Below are positions 28,163-37,045 of a stretch of 64,000 nt of DNA, in pieces. This DNA is from Bin5 sp965200615 (GTDB lineage: Bacteria; Chloroflexota; Anaerolineae; Caldilineales; Caldilineaceae). Below the pieces are notes generated by a model. It ran no database searches, was not told where the DNA came from, and saw only the letters and a list, made by a program, of their open reading frames with translations. The stretch is taken from assembly GCA_965200615.1 (NCBI GenBank), contig OZ241377.1, positions 2,294,001 through 2,358,000 on the forward strand. The letters are read 5' to 3'. Position 1 is the stretch's first letter, and each line of letters begins with the position of its first letter. Made by a program: the position numbers and the translations under genes.

Positions 28163-29152
28163 CTAAATCATTCCCAAACGAATACGCGGATCGACCCACA
28201 TCAGCAGCAAGTCGGACAGGAACGTGCCGATGACGGTCATGGAGCCGAGCATCAGGACAATCGTACCGGCCAGGAACATGTCCTGGGCGATGAGCGACCC
28301 CAGGAGAATTGGACCAAGCGTCGGCAGGCTCAAAACGACGGAGACGATGACGCTGCCTGACAGGATATAGGGCAACAGGTAGCCGATCGTGCTGACAAAG
28401 GGATTGAGAGCGACGCGCACAGGATACTTGAGAACCAGTCGGTGCTCGGCCAACCCCATCGCGCGCGCCGTTATGACGTAAGGCTTGCGCAGCTCGTCAA
28501 GCAGATTTGCACGCAATACCCGGATAAGTTCCGCAGTACCGCTGAGTGCGACAACGAAGGCGGGCAGGGGGAGATGGGCGAGGAGGTCCTTCACTTTGCC
28601 CCAACTCCAAGGTTCCAGTTGGAATTCCGGGGAGAACAGCCCGCCGACATTTGCCCCGAAAAGGTAGAAGCCCAGGTACATCAGGACCAGGGCCAGGAGG
28701 AAGTTGGGTACACCCAGACCGATGAAACCGACAAAGGTGAAAGCATAATCTCCGACTGAATACTGACGCACCGCGGAATAGATACCGATTGGAACCGCAA
28801 TCGCCCAAGTAAGCGCGACCGCCCCCAGTGATACGGCGATGGTCATCGCAAGCCTGTCTCCGATCACCTCGCGGACCGACTGCTTCCACAACATGGAGAC
28901 GCCGAAGTGGCCCTGGACCATGTTGCCAACCCACCTAAGATACTGTTCGTGGATCGGTCTGTCCAGAGCATACTGGCGGCGCATGGCCTCCATCTGCAGC
29001 TCCGAGACATCGGTCTCCATGACAGCCAGCTGGGCCATGTAGGCGTCGACAAAGTCCCCGGGAGGGAGCTGGATGATGATGAAGGAGAGCACCGAAACGG
29101 CCCACAATGTGAAGATGGCCAAGACGGCGCGACGGGCAAAGTATGCGAGCAT
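28163..29152 (-). CDS. ABC importer permease, DppB type (copy 1)
   Basis: Permease of 329 aa with six predicted membrane segments, the EAA loop TARAMGLAEHRLVLKYPVRV and ending DPRIRLG. Very similar along its whole length to the permease at 33620-34612, showing that the importer was duplicated. It follows the binding-protein gene at 29306 (interrupted by an IS element) with two hairpins in the 153-bp gap between them. Confidence 0.93.
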   Translation of the reverse strand: MLAYFARRAVLAIFTLWAVSVLSFIIIQLPPGDFVDAYMAQLAVMETDVSELQMEAMRRQYALDRPIHEQYLRWVGNMVQGHFGVSMLWKQSVREVIGDRLAMTIAVSLGAVALTWAIAVPIGIYSAVRQYSVGDYAFTFVGFIGLGVPNFLLALVLMYLGFYLFGANVGGLFSPEFQLEPWSWGKVKDLLAHLPLPAFVVALSGTAELIRVLRANLLDELRKPYVITARAMGLAEHRLVLKYPVRVALNPFVSTIGYLLPYILSGSVIVSVVLSLPTLGPILLGSLIAQDMFLAGTIVLMLGSMTVIGTFLSDLLLMWVDPRIRLGMI

Positions 29153-29212
29153 CTGACAGCCTTTGCGACAGGCAGCAAAACCCGGCGATTCCTATAGTTG
29201 GAACACATAGAA

Positions 29213-29245
29213 CTCCCGGGCACGCCCAAATGGGGCGCCCGGGAG
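29213..29245 (-). repeat. Hairpin between binding-protein and permease genes
   Basis: CTCCCGGGC (29213-29221) pairs with GCCCGGGAG (29237-29245); the loop contains a further GCCC/GGGC pairing. No T-run follows on the minus strand, so it looks more like an mRNA-stabilising or processing structure than a terminator. Confidence 0.65.
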
Positions 29246-29284
29246 AGTTCACACGAGTTTGACGCCGACAATTCCCACAGCAGT

Positions 29285-29305
29285 GGGCAACCACGAGGGT
29301 TGCCC
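29285..29305 (-). repeat. GGGCAACC palindrome at the binding-protein stop
   Basis: GGGCAACC (29285-29292), 5-nt loop, GGTTGCCC (29298-29305), directly abutting the TAG stop of the binding-protein gene. An 11-mer of this element (GGGTTGCCCCT) recurs in the hairpin at 47708-47738. Confidence 0.6.
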
Positions 29306-30938
29306 CTACTGGTCGGTGAAGTACCAGGTCGGCGGATGGCCGCTGGCAGGCGTCCGGCAGTGCTGAGCCGGGCAGCCGCGCCGCGGAACATTGCCCATGT
29401 TGTTCTTGGTGACGGAGACACCGGCGGACTGGCCGACAGTACCCATGCTCCACACCTGGTCAACCACGAGACTCCAGATCTCCTGGCCGATCTTGTTGCG
29501 CTCCTCGGCGGATACGGTAGCGCCCTTCCTGAAGAGTTCAAGCGCTCTTTCCATCTCCGGGTAAGGCGGCGCCATGCCGTCTTCGCCGCCGCTTACGAAC
29601 CATCTGGCGATTTCCGGACCCATGTACGCTTCGTTCGTATTTACGGGCAATACGTGGCGGGGGTAGAGCCAGAGCTGCGAAGCCCCGCCGTTGCCCCAGA
29701 TGCCGATCTGGTGCTTATTGGCGCGAGCTTCGGTCTCGAACAGGCTGCGCTCCTGGGCCTTGAGGTCTGCCCAGATTCCGATATCCTTCCAGTGGTCTTT
29801 CACCATTTCGGCGATGGGCTCATTGCCGCCGGCGACCATGCCGATCTCGATGCGCAGTCGTTCGCCGGAGCCGTCCGTCCGCAGGCGGAAGCCTTCGTCG
29901 TCCTTCTCAGTCAGTCCGATGGCGTCCAACATTTCGTTGGCCTGGTCAGGCTCGTGGGTTGCCCACCTGGTCACGTACTCCTCCCCCGCAGTTGAAGGCA
30001 GGTCGGGTGAACACATCACAGAGCCGCCCACGCCCAGACCGAGGAAGTAGGCCTCGTTGATCTGGTCGCGATCGATCCCTAGTGACAGGGCTCGACGGAA
30101 GTCTACGTTTCGAATCCATTTCTGGATCTCGTCGTCTCCGTCGTAGCTGTGATTGAAGTGGAAACCGGCCGAATGGCAGAAGCCGCGGCCAATATCGACC
30201 CGGTAGTCGCCTGTTTCCATGTTCTCGATGAGGACGGGCAGCCTCGAGATGCTGATGTGGCGGCCCTGGAAGTCGATTTCTCCTGCGAGGGCGCGCAGGA
30301 GGAGGACTTCTCTATCCTCGGCCAGATTGATCACGATCTCGTCGATGTAGGGGAGCTGGTTGCCCTCCGTGTCGACCGCCCAGTAGTAGGGGTTGCGCTT
30401 CATCGACCAGATTGGGTCGATAACGGGGCGCTCTGTCACCCAGGGGCTCATCACCGGCAGATCCGGGTTGCGGGCGGGATAGGAGTGGAAGAGGTACATA
30501 TCCAGCCAGCTCTCGAATCCCAGCTCCTTGGCCTTCGCGGTGACCTCCTCCTCAGAGGAGTACTTGGGCAGGAACTGGCTCATATAGTGCTTGGCCGCGT
30601 AGCCGCCGCCGCCGGTTCCCAGGCTGCCTTCGGGGGCAGCCGCCACCATGTTATGGCCGGCAAGGATGTCGAGGAAGAGGGGATACGGCTCCTTGAACGT
30701 GTAAGAGATCGTATAGTCGTCGATCTTTTCCATCAGTCCCGGTTCGCCGGCGATGACCATTTCCGGCGGCGGGCTGGGGAAGATATCCTCGTTCAGGGCG
30801 ACGTCCTCATACCAGAAAAGGAAGTCGTCGGCGGTGAACGGCATGCCATCGGACCACTTGGCGCCCTTGCGGAGATAGAGGATGTACTTGCGGCCTTCAT
30901 CCTGAATGTCCCAACCGGCGAGCAGGCTGGGTACGATG

Positions 30939-30941
30939 TAA
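30939..30941. repeat. Target-site duplication, left copy
   Basis: TAA (TTA on the minus strand) next to the left end of the IS element. The matching copy is at 31810-31812. A 3-bp TNA duplication is typical of the IS1031 group of IS5. Confidence 0.7.
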
Positions 30942-31809
30942 GAAGCTGTTTGAAAAGGGTCAATTGGGTGCCAGGCGGCGTACCATGAGACGAATCATAG
31001 CGATATGGATAAAGGCGACACTGCTTTCGGGCAGTCGTTCATAGTCTTTACAGAGGCGACGATTGAGGCCAAGCCAAGCGAAGGTGCGCTCCACCACCCA
31101 ACGACGGGGCAATACGGAGAAACCTTTTTGTTCTTGCGGGCGGAGGACAGGTTGAAGGCGGAAGCGAAAACGCTGCGCAACCCATCTCTGCAAAGAGCCG
31201 CGATAGGCGCCGTCAACCCAGATAAGACGCAGTTTCTGGCCGAAACCGCAGCCTCGTCTGAGCAGTTGCCGTGCCCCATCGCGGTCAGGCAGGTCGGCAG
31301 CAGTGACCAGGACGGCCAATGTGAGTCCCAGCGTATCGACAAGAAGATGCCGTTTCCGTCCCGTGATGCGTTTACCGCCATCGTAGCCTCGCACACCTGC
31401 CGGTGTATGGCCAGTCTTGACTGTCTGACTATCGATACTGCCAGCCGTTGGATGCTTGTGTCGTCCGCTTCGATGACGAACCCGCACTCTGAGCGTGTCA
31501 TGCAACCTGCGCCAGGCGCCATCGTCCCGCCACTGCCTGAAGTAGGTGTAAACACTCTGCCCTCTGCCACGGCGGAAAATCACTCGGCAGCATCCGCCAC
31601 TGGATGCCACCCACAGTCAGGTAGAGAATGGCATCAACCACCAGACGCATATCCAGGCTGCGTGGTCGCCCGCCCGGTTTGGCTGCGGGAATCAGATGCT
31701 GGATAATAAGCCACTGGCTGTCAGTCAAATCTGTTGGGTATCGTTTTGTTTTCACAGAGACTACGTATACCACAATTTGGCCGACAGCCTTTACTTTTCA
31801 AACAGCCTC
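30942..31809 (-). mobile_element. IS5-family insertion sequence (IS1031/IS427-like), 868 bp
   Basis: The ends are imperfect inverted repeats: GAAGCTGTTTGAAAAG at the left and, read inward, GAGGCTGTTTGAAAAG at the right (15 of 16 identical). A 3-bp TAA duplication flanks it. The interior is a DDE transposase read on the minus strand and broken into two frames. It interrupts the binding-protein gene without loss of target sequence, so the insertion is probably recent relative to the duplication of the locus. Confidence 0.93.
30960..31773 (-). pseudogene. IS5-type transposase, frameshifted
   Basis: Transposase in two frames: residues of the N-terminal part are read from 31773 to about 31560 (LTDSQW ... 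GIQWRMLPSDFPPWQ), the catalytic part from about 31560 to 30960. The catalytic residues are visible in DSQTVKTG, IWVDGAYRG and VVERTFAWL. The break coincides with a tandem 7-bp duplication (CTCTGCC at 31555-31561 and 31562-31568). Deleting one copy gives 807 nt, a 268-aa protein reading PPWQSVYTYF across the join, the normal family sequence. A programmed -1 shift, known in this group, could still join the frames, but no slippery A/T run is present there. Confidence 0.88.
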
Positions 31810-31812
31810 TAA
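31810..31812. repeat. Target-site duplication, right copy
   Basis: TAA matching 30939-30941, immediately outside the right inverted repeat of the IS element. Confidence 0.7.
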
Positions 31813-32321
31813 GAACCGGAGTAGTCCCAGGCGAGGAGCCGCGACGAGTTGTTGATGCGCATCATATTCTCGCCGTCGGCCGGGCCCGTGAAACCGCGCC
31901 GCCAGGTTCCGCCGTACTTGCCGATCTCACCCAATGGCTTAATGACCATCGGGTCCTCAGGCAGGCGTTCCTCTACGGGCGGCAGATCGCCGGCTGCGAC
32001 CATATCCGCCAGCATCGGCGCTTCGCTGTATTCCGTGGGCCACATCGCCTCATCGAGGATGATGTCCGGCCCTTCAATGGGGACGATCTGGGGTAGCTCG
32101 GCGGACTCTTCAGCCTCCTCGGCGGAGGCGGCCATCTCCTCGGCCGGTTCGGCAGGCTCGGGTGCGCCGACACACCCCGAAAATACAAGAGACACTACCA
32201 TCACGAGCCCCAACAGCCATGAAAACCTGGTCTGCTTCATCTCTTTTCCTCCTTTGTGGAAATGAGAAAACACCTTAGGGTCAACTGGATGGATTCACCT
32301 CTGACTAATGGTCTGATTCGA

Positions 32322-33218
32322 TTAAATCTTGACGAACTTGCGGGCCTTGTTGCCTTCGGTACCCAGCTCCGCTACAAAGATGTTTCCTTTCGAATCGCAC
32401 CAGATGCCGTGCGGCATTGACAGGCCGGTTTCCTCGCCGCGGAAGCGGCCGACCAGCTCGCCGGATTCGTGGAAGATCGAGACGCCGATCGGCGCCGGGC
32501 CTTTGCCCAGGGAGCCGCCCTGCTCGGCGACGTAGACCAGCTGGTCGGGGCTGCAGTAGACATCGCCGGGGCCGTTTACGTCCTCCCACATCGTGATGAA
32601 CTCGCCTTCGCGGTCGAAGAACTGGATGCGGCTGGACTCCCGATCGCAGATCAGGACCCGGTCCTGCGTGTCGATGCCGATGTTGTGCACGAGCGCGAAC
32701 TGGCCCGGCTCAATGCCGGAGGTCCCCCAGGAGATTTCCAGCTCGCCCTCTGCTGTGAAGCGGTGTACCTGGCGGTTGCCGTAGCCGTCGGCGGTGAAGA
32801 TGCTGCCGTCGCTGGCGATGGCCACGCCGGCCGGCATGTTGAAGGGGGGATCCAGAGTGGTGCCGTAGGGCGTTACCGTCATCATGGCCCAGCCGCGGCG
32901 GCCCAGCTCGAGTAGCTTTTCGCCGTGCTGGGTGTGCTTGGTGACGACGTGCTCCTGGCGGTCGGTGACCCATACGTGGTCTTCGGCGTCGATGAAGATG
33001 CCGTGCGGCTCGGTGAACTCTCCCTCACCCCAGGAGGTGATGAACTTCCCGGTGTCGGCCTCAAAGGCGACGACGGGGTGCTTGTGGCGGCAGAAGACAA
33101 AGACGCGGTCGCGTGAATCGACCGCCACGTCGGGCACCGAACCGAGCGACCAGCCTTCGGGCACTGACGGCCAGGAATCGTCCAGTTCGTAGCGAAAGTC
33201 GCCATATCCAACTGTCAT
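32322..33218 (-). CDS. NHL-repeat six-bladed propeller protein (copy 1)
   Basis: Cytoplasmic beta-propeller of 298 aa with no signal peptide. Repeated NHL strands are visible as EPHGIFIDAEDHVWVTDR, MPAGVAIASDGSIFTADGYG, LVHNIGIDTQDRVLICDR, GDVYCSPDQLVYVAEQ and MPHGIWCDSKGNIFVAEL. Such propellers include peptidyl-alpha-hydroxyglycine lyase-like proteins and sugar lactonases of similar fold. Next to a uronate-dehydrogenase-like enzyme, hydrolysis of an aldonolactone is an attractive inference, not shown. It is very similar to the copy at 39669-40565 and less so to the one at 37865-38743. The start has AGGACA upstream, weaker than its paralogues. Confidence 0.88.
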   Translation of the reverse strand: MTVGYGDFRYELDDSWPSVPEGWSLGSVPDVAVDSRDRVFVFCRHKHPVVAFEADTGKFITSWGEGEFTEPHGIFIDAEDHVWVTDRQEHVVTKHTQHGEKLLELGRRGWAMMTVTPYGTTLDPPFNMPAGVAIASDGSIFTADGYGNRQVHRFTAEGELEISWGTSGIEPGQFALVHNIGIDTQDRVLICDRESSRIQFFDREGEFITMWEDVNGPGDVYCSPDQLVYVAEQGGSLGKGPAPIGVSIFHESGELVGRFRGEETGLSMPHGIWCDSKGNIFVAELGTEGNKARKFVKI

Positions 33219-33270
33219 AATCAGCTGTCCTCCGATGTAGCGCGCGAGCGGCGCGCAGGGGCACAGATGG

Positions 33271-33325
33271 TTACTCCTTGCGCCAGTGGTCGTCCGCGCC
33301 GTCGACGGTTAATGAGTATTTTCAT
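33271..33325 (-). pseudogene. 55-bp remnant of an epimerase gene
   Basis: On the minus strand ATG-AAA-ATA-CTC-ATT (MKILI, the start of the epimerase genes) is fused almost directly to the last 12 codons of the same gene (VDGADDHWRKE and TAA at 33273-33271), out of frame with the start. It sits exactly where the epimerase should be, before the NHL gene. A promoter-like sequence upstream is kept (33354-33382). Confidence 0.82.
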
Positions 33326-33353
33326 ACATTTCGCCATGATGGGGCTTGAGTGA

Positions 33354-33382
33354 AGTATCCACAGGAAGACTGCGATGTCAAG
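33354..33382 (-). promoter_or_regulatory. Retained promoter of the lost epimerase
   Basis: Read on the minus strand: TTGACA (33382-33377), 17 nt, GATACT (33359-33354). The region is clearly related to the promoter at 37770-37797 (shared GCGCTTGACATCGC and neighbouring bases). It could now transcribe the NHL gene of copy 1. Confidence 0.5.
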
Positions 33383-33559
33383 CGCCAGAAAATCACAGGT
33401 ATGCATCCAATTTGCGCGTTACGTATTGCGTAAAGGCAGGCAAGAGAGCTACGGTTCCATTGCGTAACGCGGGCGAAAAGTCTTGGCGCCAAACGGGATA
33501 TCCATTTGTTGGCGTCCGGCGGGTTGATGTCTGGCGATCCTGCTTCTCTCCATCTCACC

Positions 33560-33610
33560 GGCTGAGGGTGTGTTGCCTGTGGAACGGGCGCGTCCAAGGT
33601 AGCCGCCACT
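33560..33610 (-). pseudogene. Remnant of the 3' end of a dppF gene
   Basis: The minus strand here encodes AATLDAPVPQATH just after the stop codon of the copy-2 permease. The intact dppF ends AGTLDAPVPQTAHS. The core nucleotide match is 23 of 24. It shows that copy 2 of the importer once continued through dppC, dppD and dppF and that these were removed by deletion. Confidence 0.85.
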
Positions 33611-33619
33611 GATTTCTCG

Positions 33620-34612
33620 CTACTGAGTGATTCCAAAACGGATGCGCGGGTCGATCCACATCAGCAGCAGATCAGACAAAAATGTGCCGATGACGGTCAG
33701 GGAACCGAGCATCAGGACGATTGTCCCCGCCAGGAACATATCCTGGGCGACGAGGGAGCCCAGGAGTAGAGGGCCGAGCGTGGGCAGGCTCAGCACGACG
33801 GAGACGATGACGCTGCCCGACAAGATATAGGGCAGAAGATAGCCGATGGTGCTGGCGAACGGGTTGAGGGCCACGCGCACCGGGTATTTGAGGACGAGCC
33901 TGCGCTCCGACATGCCGGCGGCGCGGGCCGTGATAACGTAGGGTTTGCGCAGTTCATCCAGCAGGTTGGCGCGCATAACGCGGATCAGTTCGGCGGTGCC
34001 GCTCAGGCCGATGATGATGACAGGGAGCGGAAGATGGTAGATCAGGTCCTTCACTTTGCCCCAACTCCAGGGCTCCAACTGGTATTCGGGGGAGAAGAGC
34101 CCGCCGATGTTGGAGTTGAAGAGCGTGAAACCGAGATACATCAGTACGAGGGCGAGGAGGAAACTGGGAACCCCTAAGCCGACGAAACCGATAAAGGTGA
34201 AGACGTAGTCGCCGATCGAGTACTGGCGCACGGCCGAGTAGATGCCGATCGGCAGAGCGATGCCCCAGGTCAGAATTATGGCGCCGAGGGAGAGAACCAT
34301 GGTCATGGCGAGGCGGTCGCCGATCACCTCGAGCACCGACTTGCGCCACATCATCGAGGTGCCGAAATCGCCGCGGAAAATGCCGCTCATCCATTTGAGG
34401 TACTGCTCGTGCATCGGTCTGTCGAGCGCGTACTGGCGGCGCAGGGTCTCGAAATGCTGCTCGGAGACGTTGGATTGCGTAGCCGACAACTGGGCCATGT
34501 AGGCGTCGACAAAGTCGCCGGGCGGCAACTGGATGATGATGAACGAGAGCACTGTGACCGTCCACAGCGTGAAGACAGCCAGAACGAGTCGCCGGGCGAC
34601 GTAGGCAAACAT
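33620..34612 (-). CDS. ABC importer permease, DppB type (copy 2)
   Basis: Permease of 330 aa, near-duplicate of the gene at 28163-29152 (same EAA loop context, TARAAGMSERRLVLKYPVRV, and ending DPRIRFG). It still looks intact. Its dppC partner and ATPases are missing: the dppF tail remnant follows at once. It could work only with the dppC product from copy 1, or not at all. Confidence 0.92.
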   Translation of the reverse strand: MFAYVARRLVLAVFTLWTVTVLSFIIIQLPPGDFVDAYMAQLSATQSNVSEQHFETLRRQYALDRPMHEQYLKWMSGIFRGDFGTSMMWRKSVLEVIGDRLAMTMVLSLGAIILTWGIALPIGIYSAVRQYSIGDYVFTFIGFVGLGVPSFLLALVLMYLGFTLFNSNIGGLFSPEYQLEPWSWGKVKDLIYHLPLPVIIIGLSGTAELIRVMRANLLDELRKPYVITARAAGMSERRLVLKYPVRVALNPFASTIGYLLPYILSGSVIVSVVLSLPTLGPLLLGSLVAQDMFLAGTIVLMLGSLTVIGTFLSDLLLMWIDPRIRFGITQ

Positions 34613-34633
34613 GCAAGACTCCGGTGGTCAGTG

Positions 34634-34666
34634 GTCAGTGGCCAGAGGACGTCTCTGACCACTGAC
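34634..34666 (-). repeat. Hairpin between binding-protein and permease genes (copy 2)
   Basis: GTCAGTGG-c-CAGAG (34634-34647) pairs with CTCTG-a-CCACTGAC (34653-34666) around a 5-nt loop. The sequence differs from the hairpins at the equivalent site of copy 1. A partial extra copy of the GGTCAGTG unit lies just to the left. Confidence 0.65.
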
Positions 34667-34684
34667 TCCGTCGTTCAGATTCAA

Positions 34685-36766
34685 CTACTCCTTGAAGTAA
34701 TAGGTCGGGGGATGGCTGGTTGCGGGCGTGCGACAGTGCTGCGCCGGGCACTGCCGCCGCGGGACATTGCCCATGTTGTTGCTGGTGATGGCGATGCCGG
34801 CGCCCTGGCCTACGGTGCCGATCTGCCAGACCTCATCGACGACGAGCGACCAGATCTCCTGGGCGAGCTTGTTGCGTTCTTCGCTGCCAACGCTGTAGCC
34901 CTGGCGGAACAGATCGAGCGCCCGCTCCATTTCGGGATAGGGCGGCGCCATGCCTTCCTCGCCGTTACTGTTGTACCAGCGGGCGATGTCGGGCCCCATG
35001 TAGGCTTCGACAAGGTTGACCGGCAGCACGTGACGCGGATAGAGCCACAGGGCCGAAGAGCCGCCGTTCGACCAGACGGCGAGCTGATGATTGTTGGCGC
35101 GCGATTCGGTCTCGAACAGGCTGCGCTCCTGGATCTTGAGGTCGGCCCAGATGCCGATCGCCTTCCAGTGGTCCTTGATCATTTCGAACATGCCGTCCCA
35201 GTCCCAACCGATGGCGGCGGCGGCGGCCAGTTCGATGCGCAGCCGCTCACCGGAGCCGTCGGTGCGCAGACGCCAGCCTTCGTCGTCCTTGGCGTCGAGC
35301 CCGATCGAGTCCAACAGCGCGTTGGCCTGGTCGGGATCGTAGGTGGCCCACTTGGTCACGTACTCCTCACCCGGCGTGGAAGGCAGGCTGGCGGCGATCA
35401 TAGCCGAGCCGGGTACGCCGAGACCGAGAAAGATCGTCTCGTTGATCTGGTCGCGGCGGATGCCCATCGATAGCGCGCGGCGGAAATCGCGGTTCTGTAT
35501 CCACTTCTGGATCTCAGCGTCGCCGTCGAAGCTGTGATTGAAGCTCACGACGTTGTTGTGGTAAAAGGCCCGGCCCATGTCGATCCGGTAGTTGCCCTCC
35601 GCCATGTTCTCCAGGAAGACTGGCAGAGCTGAAATTGAGATGTGGCGGGCCTGGTGGTCGTACTCGCCGGCGATGGCTCGCAGTACGAGCACCTCGCGGT
35701 CCTGCGCCAGCGTTACCACGATCTCGTCAATGTAGGGCAGCTGGTTGCCCTCTGTGTCGACCGCCCAGTAGTAAGGGTTGCGCACCTCGGACCAGATCGC
35801 CTCATTGACTGGCGTTACCGTCCTCCAGGGCCCCATCGTCGGCAGGTCGGGGTTCTGCGGCAGATAGGCTTTGTAGCTGAACATCTCCAGCCAGCTGTCG
35901 AAGCCTTCGGCCTCGGCCATGGCCGTCACTTCGGCCTCGGAGGAGTACTTGGGCAGGAACTGGCTCATGTAATGCTTGGCCATGTAACCGCCGCCGTTTG
36001 ATCCGCCCTGCGTGTCCGGGCCGACGCCGACAACGTTGTCACCGGCGAGGATGTCCAGGAACAGCGGATAGGGCGAGGCGAATGTCCAGCGCACCGTGAA
36101 GTCGTCGATCTTTTCCAACAGGCCGACTTCGCCGCCGATCACCATCTCCGTGGGCGGGGTGGGCCAGATCTCCTCGTTCAGCGCGACGTCCTCGTACCAG
36201 AAGAGGATGTCATCGGCGGTGAAGGGGTGGCCGTCAGACCACTTGGCGCCGCGGCGCAGATGGAGTGTGTACTGGGTGTGGTCCTCGCTGATCTCCCAGT
36301 CTTTGATCAGGCTGGGGATGATCTTGGAGGCCGAGTAGTCCCAGGTGAGCAGACGGGACGAGGAGTTGATGCGCATCAGGTTTTCGCCGTCGGCGGGCCC
36401 GGTGAAGCCGCGTCGCCATGTGCCGCCGTACTTGCCGATCTCATTGAGCGGCTTGATGACGTAGATGTCCTCGGGATCGGGCAGCCGTTCTTCCACCGGC
36501 GGCAGCTCGCCGGCGGCCACCATCTCGGCCAGCATCGGCGCTTCACTGAACTCGGTGGGGAACATGGCCGGGTCGAGGATTACATCAGGCCCTTCGATCG
36601 GGACGATCTGGGGCAGTTCGGCCGGCCCTGCGGCCTCTTCCTCGGCGGCTGCCGGGGCGGCCTCCTCGGCCGGGGCTTCTGACGCGGCCGGGGCGCCACA
36701 GGCCGAAAGCACAAGGGATACTACCATCACGATTCCCAACAGCCACGAATACTTGGTCCGGTTCAT
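34685..36766 (-). CDS. Family-5 binding lipoprotein (copy 2, intact)
   Basis: Substrate-binding lipoprotein of 693 aa, a long form of the family. The Sec signal ends in LSAC (Cys23), followed by an Ala/Glu/Pro linker. The conserved YTLHLRRGAKWSDGHPFTAD segment is at about 190-210. It is the paralogue of the IS-split gene at 29306-32240 and shares the conserved leader AAAGGAGG before the start. With the neighbouring uronate-dehydrogenase-like enzymes, uptake of an acidic oligosaccharide is my inference; peptides cannot be excluded. Confidence 0.93.
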   Translation of the reverse strand: MNRTKYSWLLGIVMVVSLVLSACGAPAASEAPAEEAAPAAAEEEAAGPAELPQIVPIEGPDVILDPAMFPTEFSEAPMLAEMVAAGELPPVEERLPDPEDIYVIKPLNEIGKYGGTWRRGFTGPADGENLMRINSSSRLLTWDYSASKIIPSLIKDWEISEDHTQYTLHLRRGAKWSDGHPFTADDILFWYEDVALNEEIWPTPPTEMVIGGEVGLLEKIDDFTVRWTFASPYPLFLDILAGDNVVGVGPDTQGGSNGGGYMAKHYMSQFLPKYSSEAEVTAMAEAEGFDSWLEMFSYKAYLPQNPDLPTMGPWRTVTPVNEAIWSEVRNPYYWAVDTEGNQLPYIDEIVVTLAQDREVLVLRAIAGEYDHQARHISISALPVFLENMAEGNYRIDMGRAFYHNNVVSFNHSFDGDAEIQKWIQNRDFRRALSMGIRRDQINETIFLGLGVPGSAMIAASLPSTPGEEYVTKWATYDPDQANALLDSIGLDAKDDEGWRLRTDGSGERLRIELAAAAAIGWDWDGMFEMIKDHWKAIGIWADLKIQERSLFETESRANNHQLAVWSNGGSSALWLYPRHVLPVNLVEAYMGPDIARWYNSNGEEGMAPPYPEMERALDLFRQGYSVGSEERNKLAQEIWSLVVDEVWQIGTVGQGAGIAITSNNMGNVPRRQCPAQHCRTPATSHPPTYYFKE

Positions 36767-36845
36767 CTCTTTCCCTCCTTTGTGGAAATGAGAAAATACA
36801 TGTGGATCAAATGGATGAATTCGCCTCTGGCTAATAGTCTGGTCT

Positions 36846-37045
36846 TACCAGATGCCGTGCGGGATGGACAGGCCGGTCTCTGTCCCGCGGAAGCGGCCGA
36901 CCGGTTCCCCGGATTCATGGAAGATCGAAACGCCGATCGGCGGTGGGCCTGGCGGTTGCCGTAGCCGTCGGCGGTGAAGATGCTGCCGTCCTGGGCGATG
37001 GCCGCGCCGGCCGGCATGTTGAAGGGCGGAGCCAGGGTGGTAAGG
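36846..37045 (-). pseudogene. NHL-propeller remnant with internal deletions
   Basis: Minus-strand fragments of the NHL gene: first TLAPPFNMPAGAAIAQDG ... DGYGNRQ, then directly PIGVSIFHESGEPVGRF ... IPHGIW. Compared with the intact copies the first 120 or so residues, the middle (about 80 residues) and the C-terminus are missing. The middle junction lies at a shared CCT/AGG trinucleotide, suggesting deletion at microhomology. It is fused to the end of the truncated epimerase gene. Confidence 0.85.

Larger units (their letters stand above)
29306..32240 (-). pseudogene. Family-5 binding-protein gene split by an IS element
   Basis: Large family-5 substrate-binding lipoprotein gene. The 5' part runs from ATG 32240 (AAAGGAGG upstream) to 31810 and encodes a Sec signal with lipobox FSGC (Cys23). 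It is then interrupted by the insertion at 30942-31809. The 3' part runs from 30938 to 29306. Removing the element and one TAA copy gives 2064 nt, exactly 688 codons, and restores a segment (SGSYIVPSLL) that matches SASKIIPSLI in the intact paralogue at 34685-36766. The product would be 687 aa against 693 in the paralogue. As it stands the gene yields only about 140 residues followed by a stop three bases inside the insertion. Confidence 0.93.

Noticed and set aside
26927..28360. 477-codon plus-strand open frame
   Set aside because: It is antisense to the clear DppC-type permease and its flank; composition is typical of a shadow frame.
30960..31610. Transposase orfB as a separate functional gene
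   Set aside because: Its nominal start overlaps orfA and has no family N-terminus; the two frames are one gene broken by a 7-bp repeat.
34409..35473. 354-codon plus-strand open frame
   Set aside because: It is antisense to the importer copy-2 genes; no motif.
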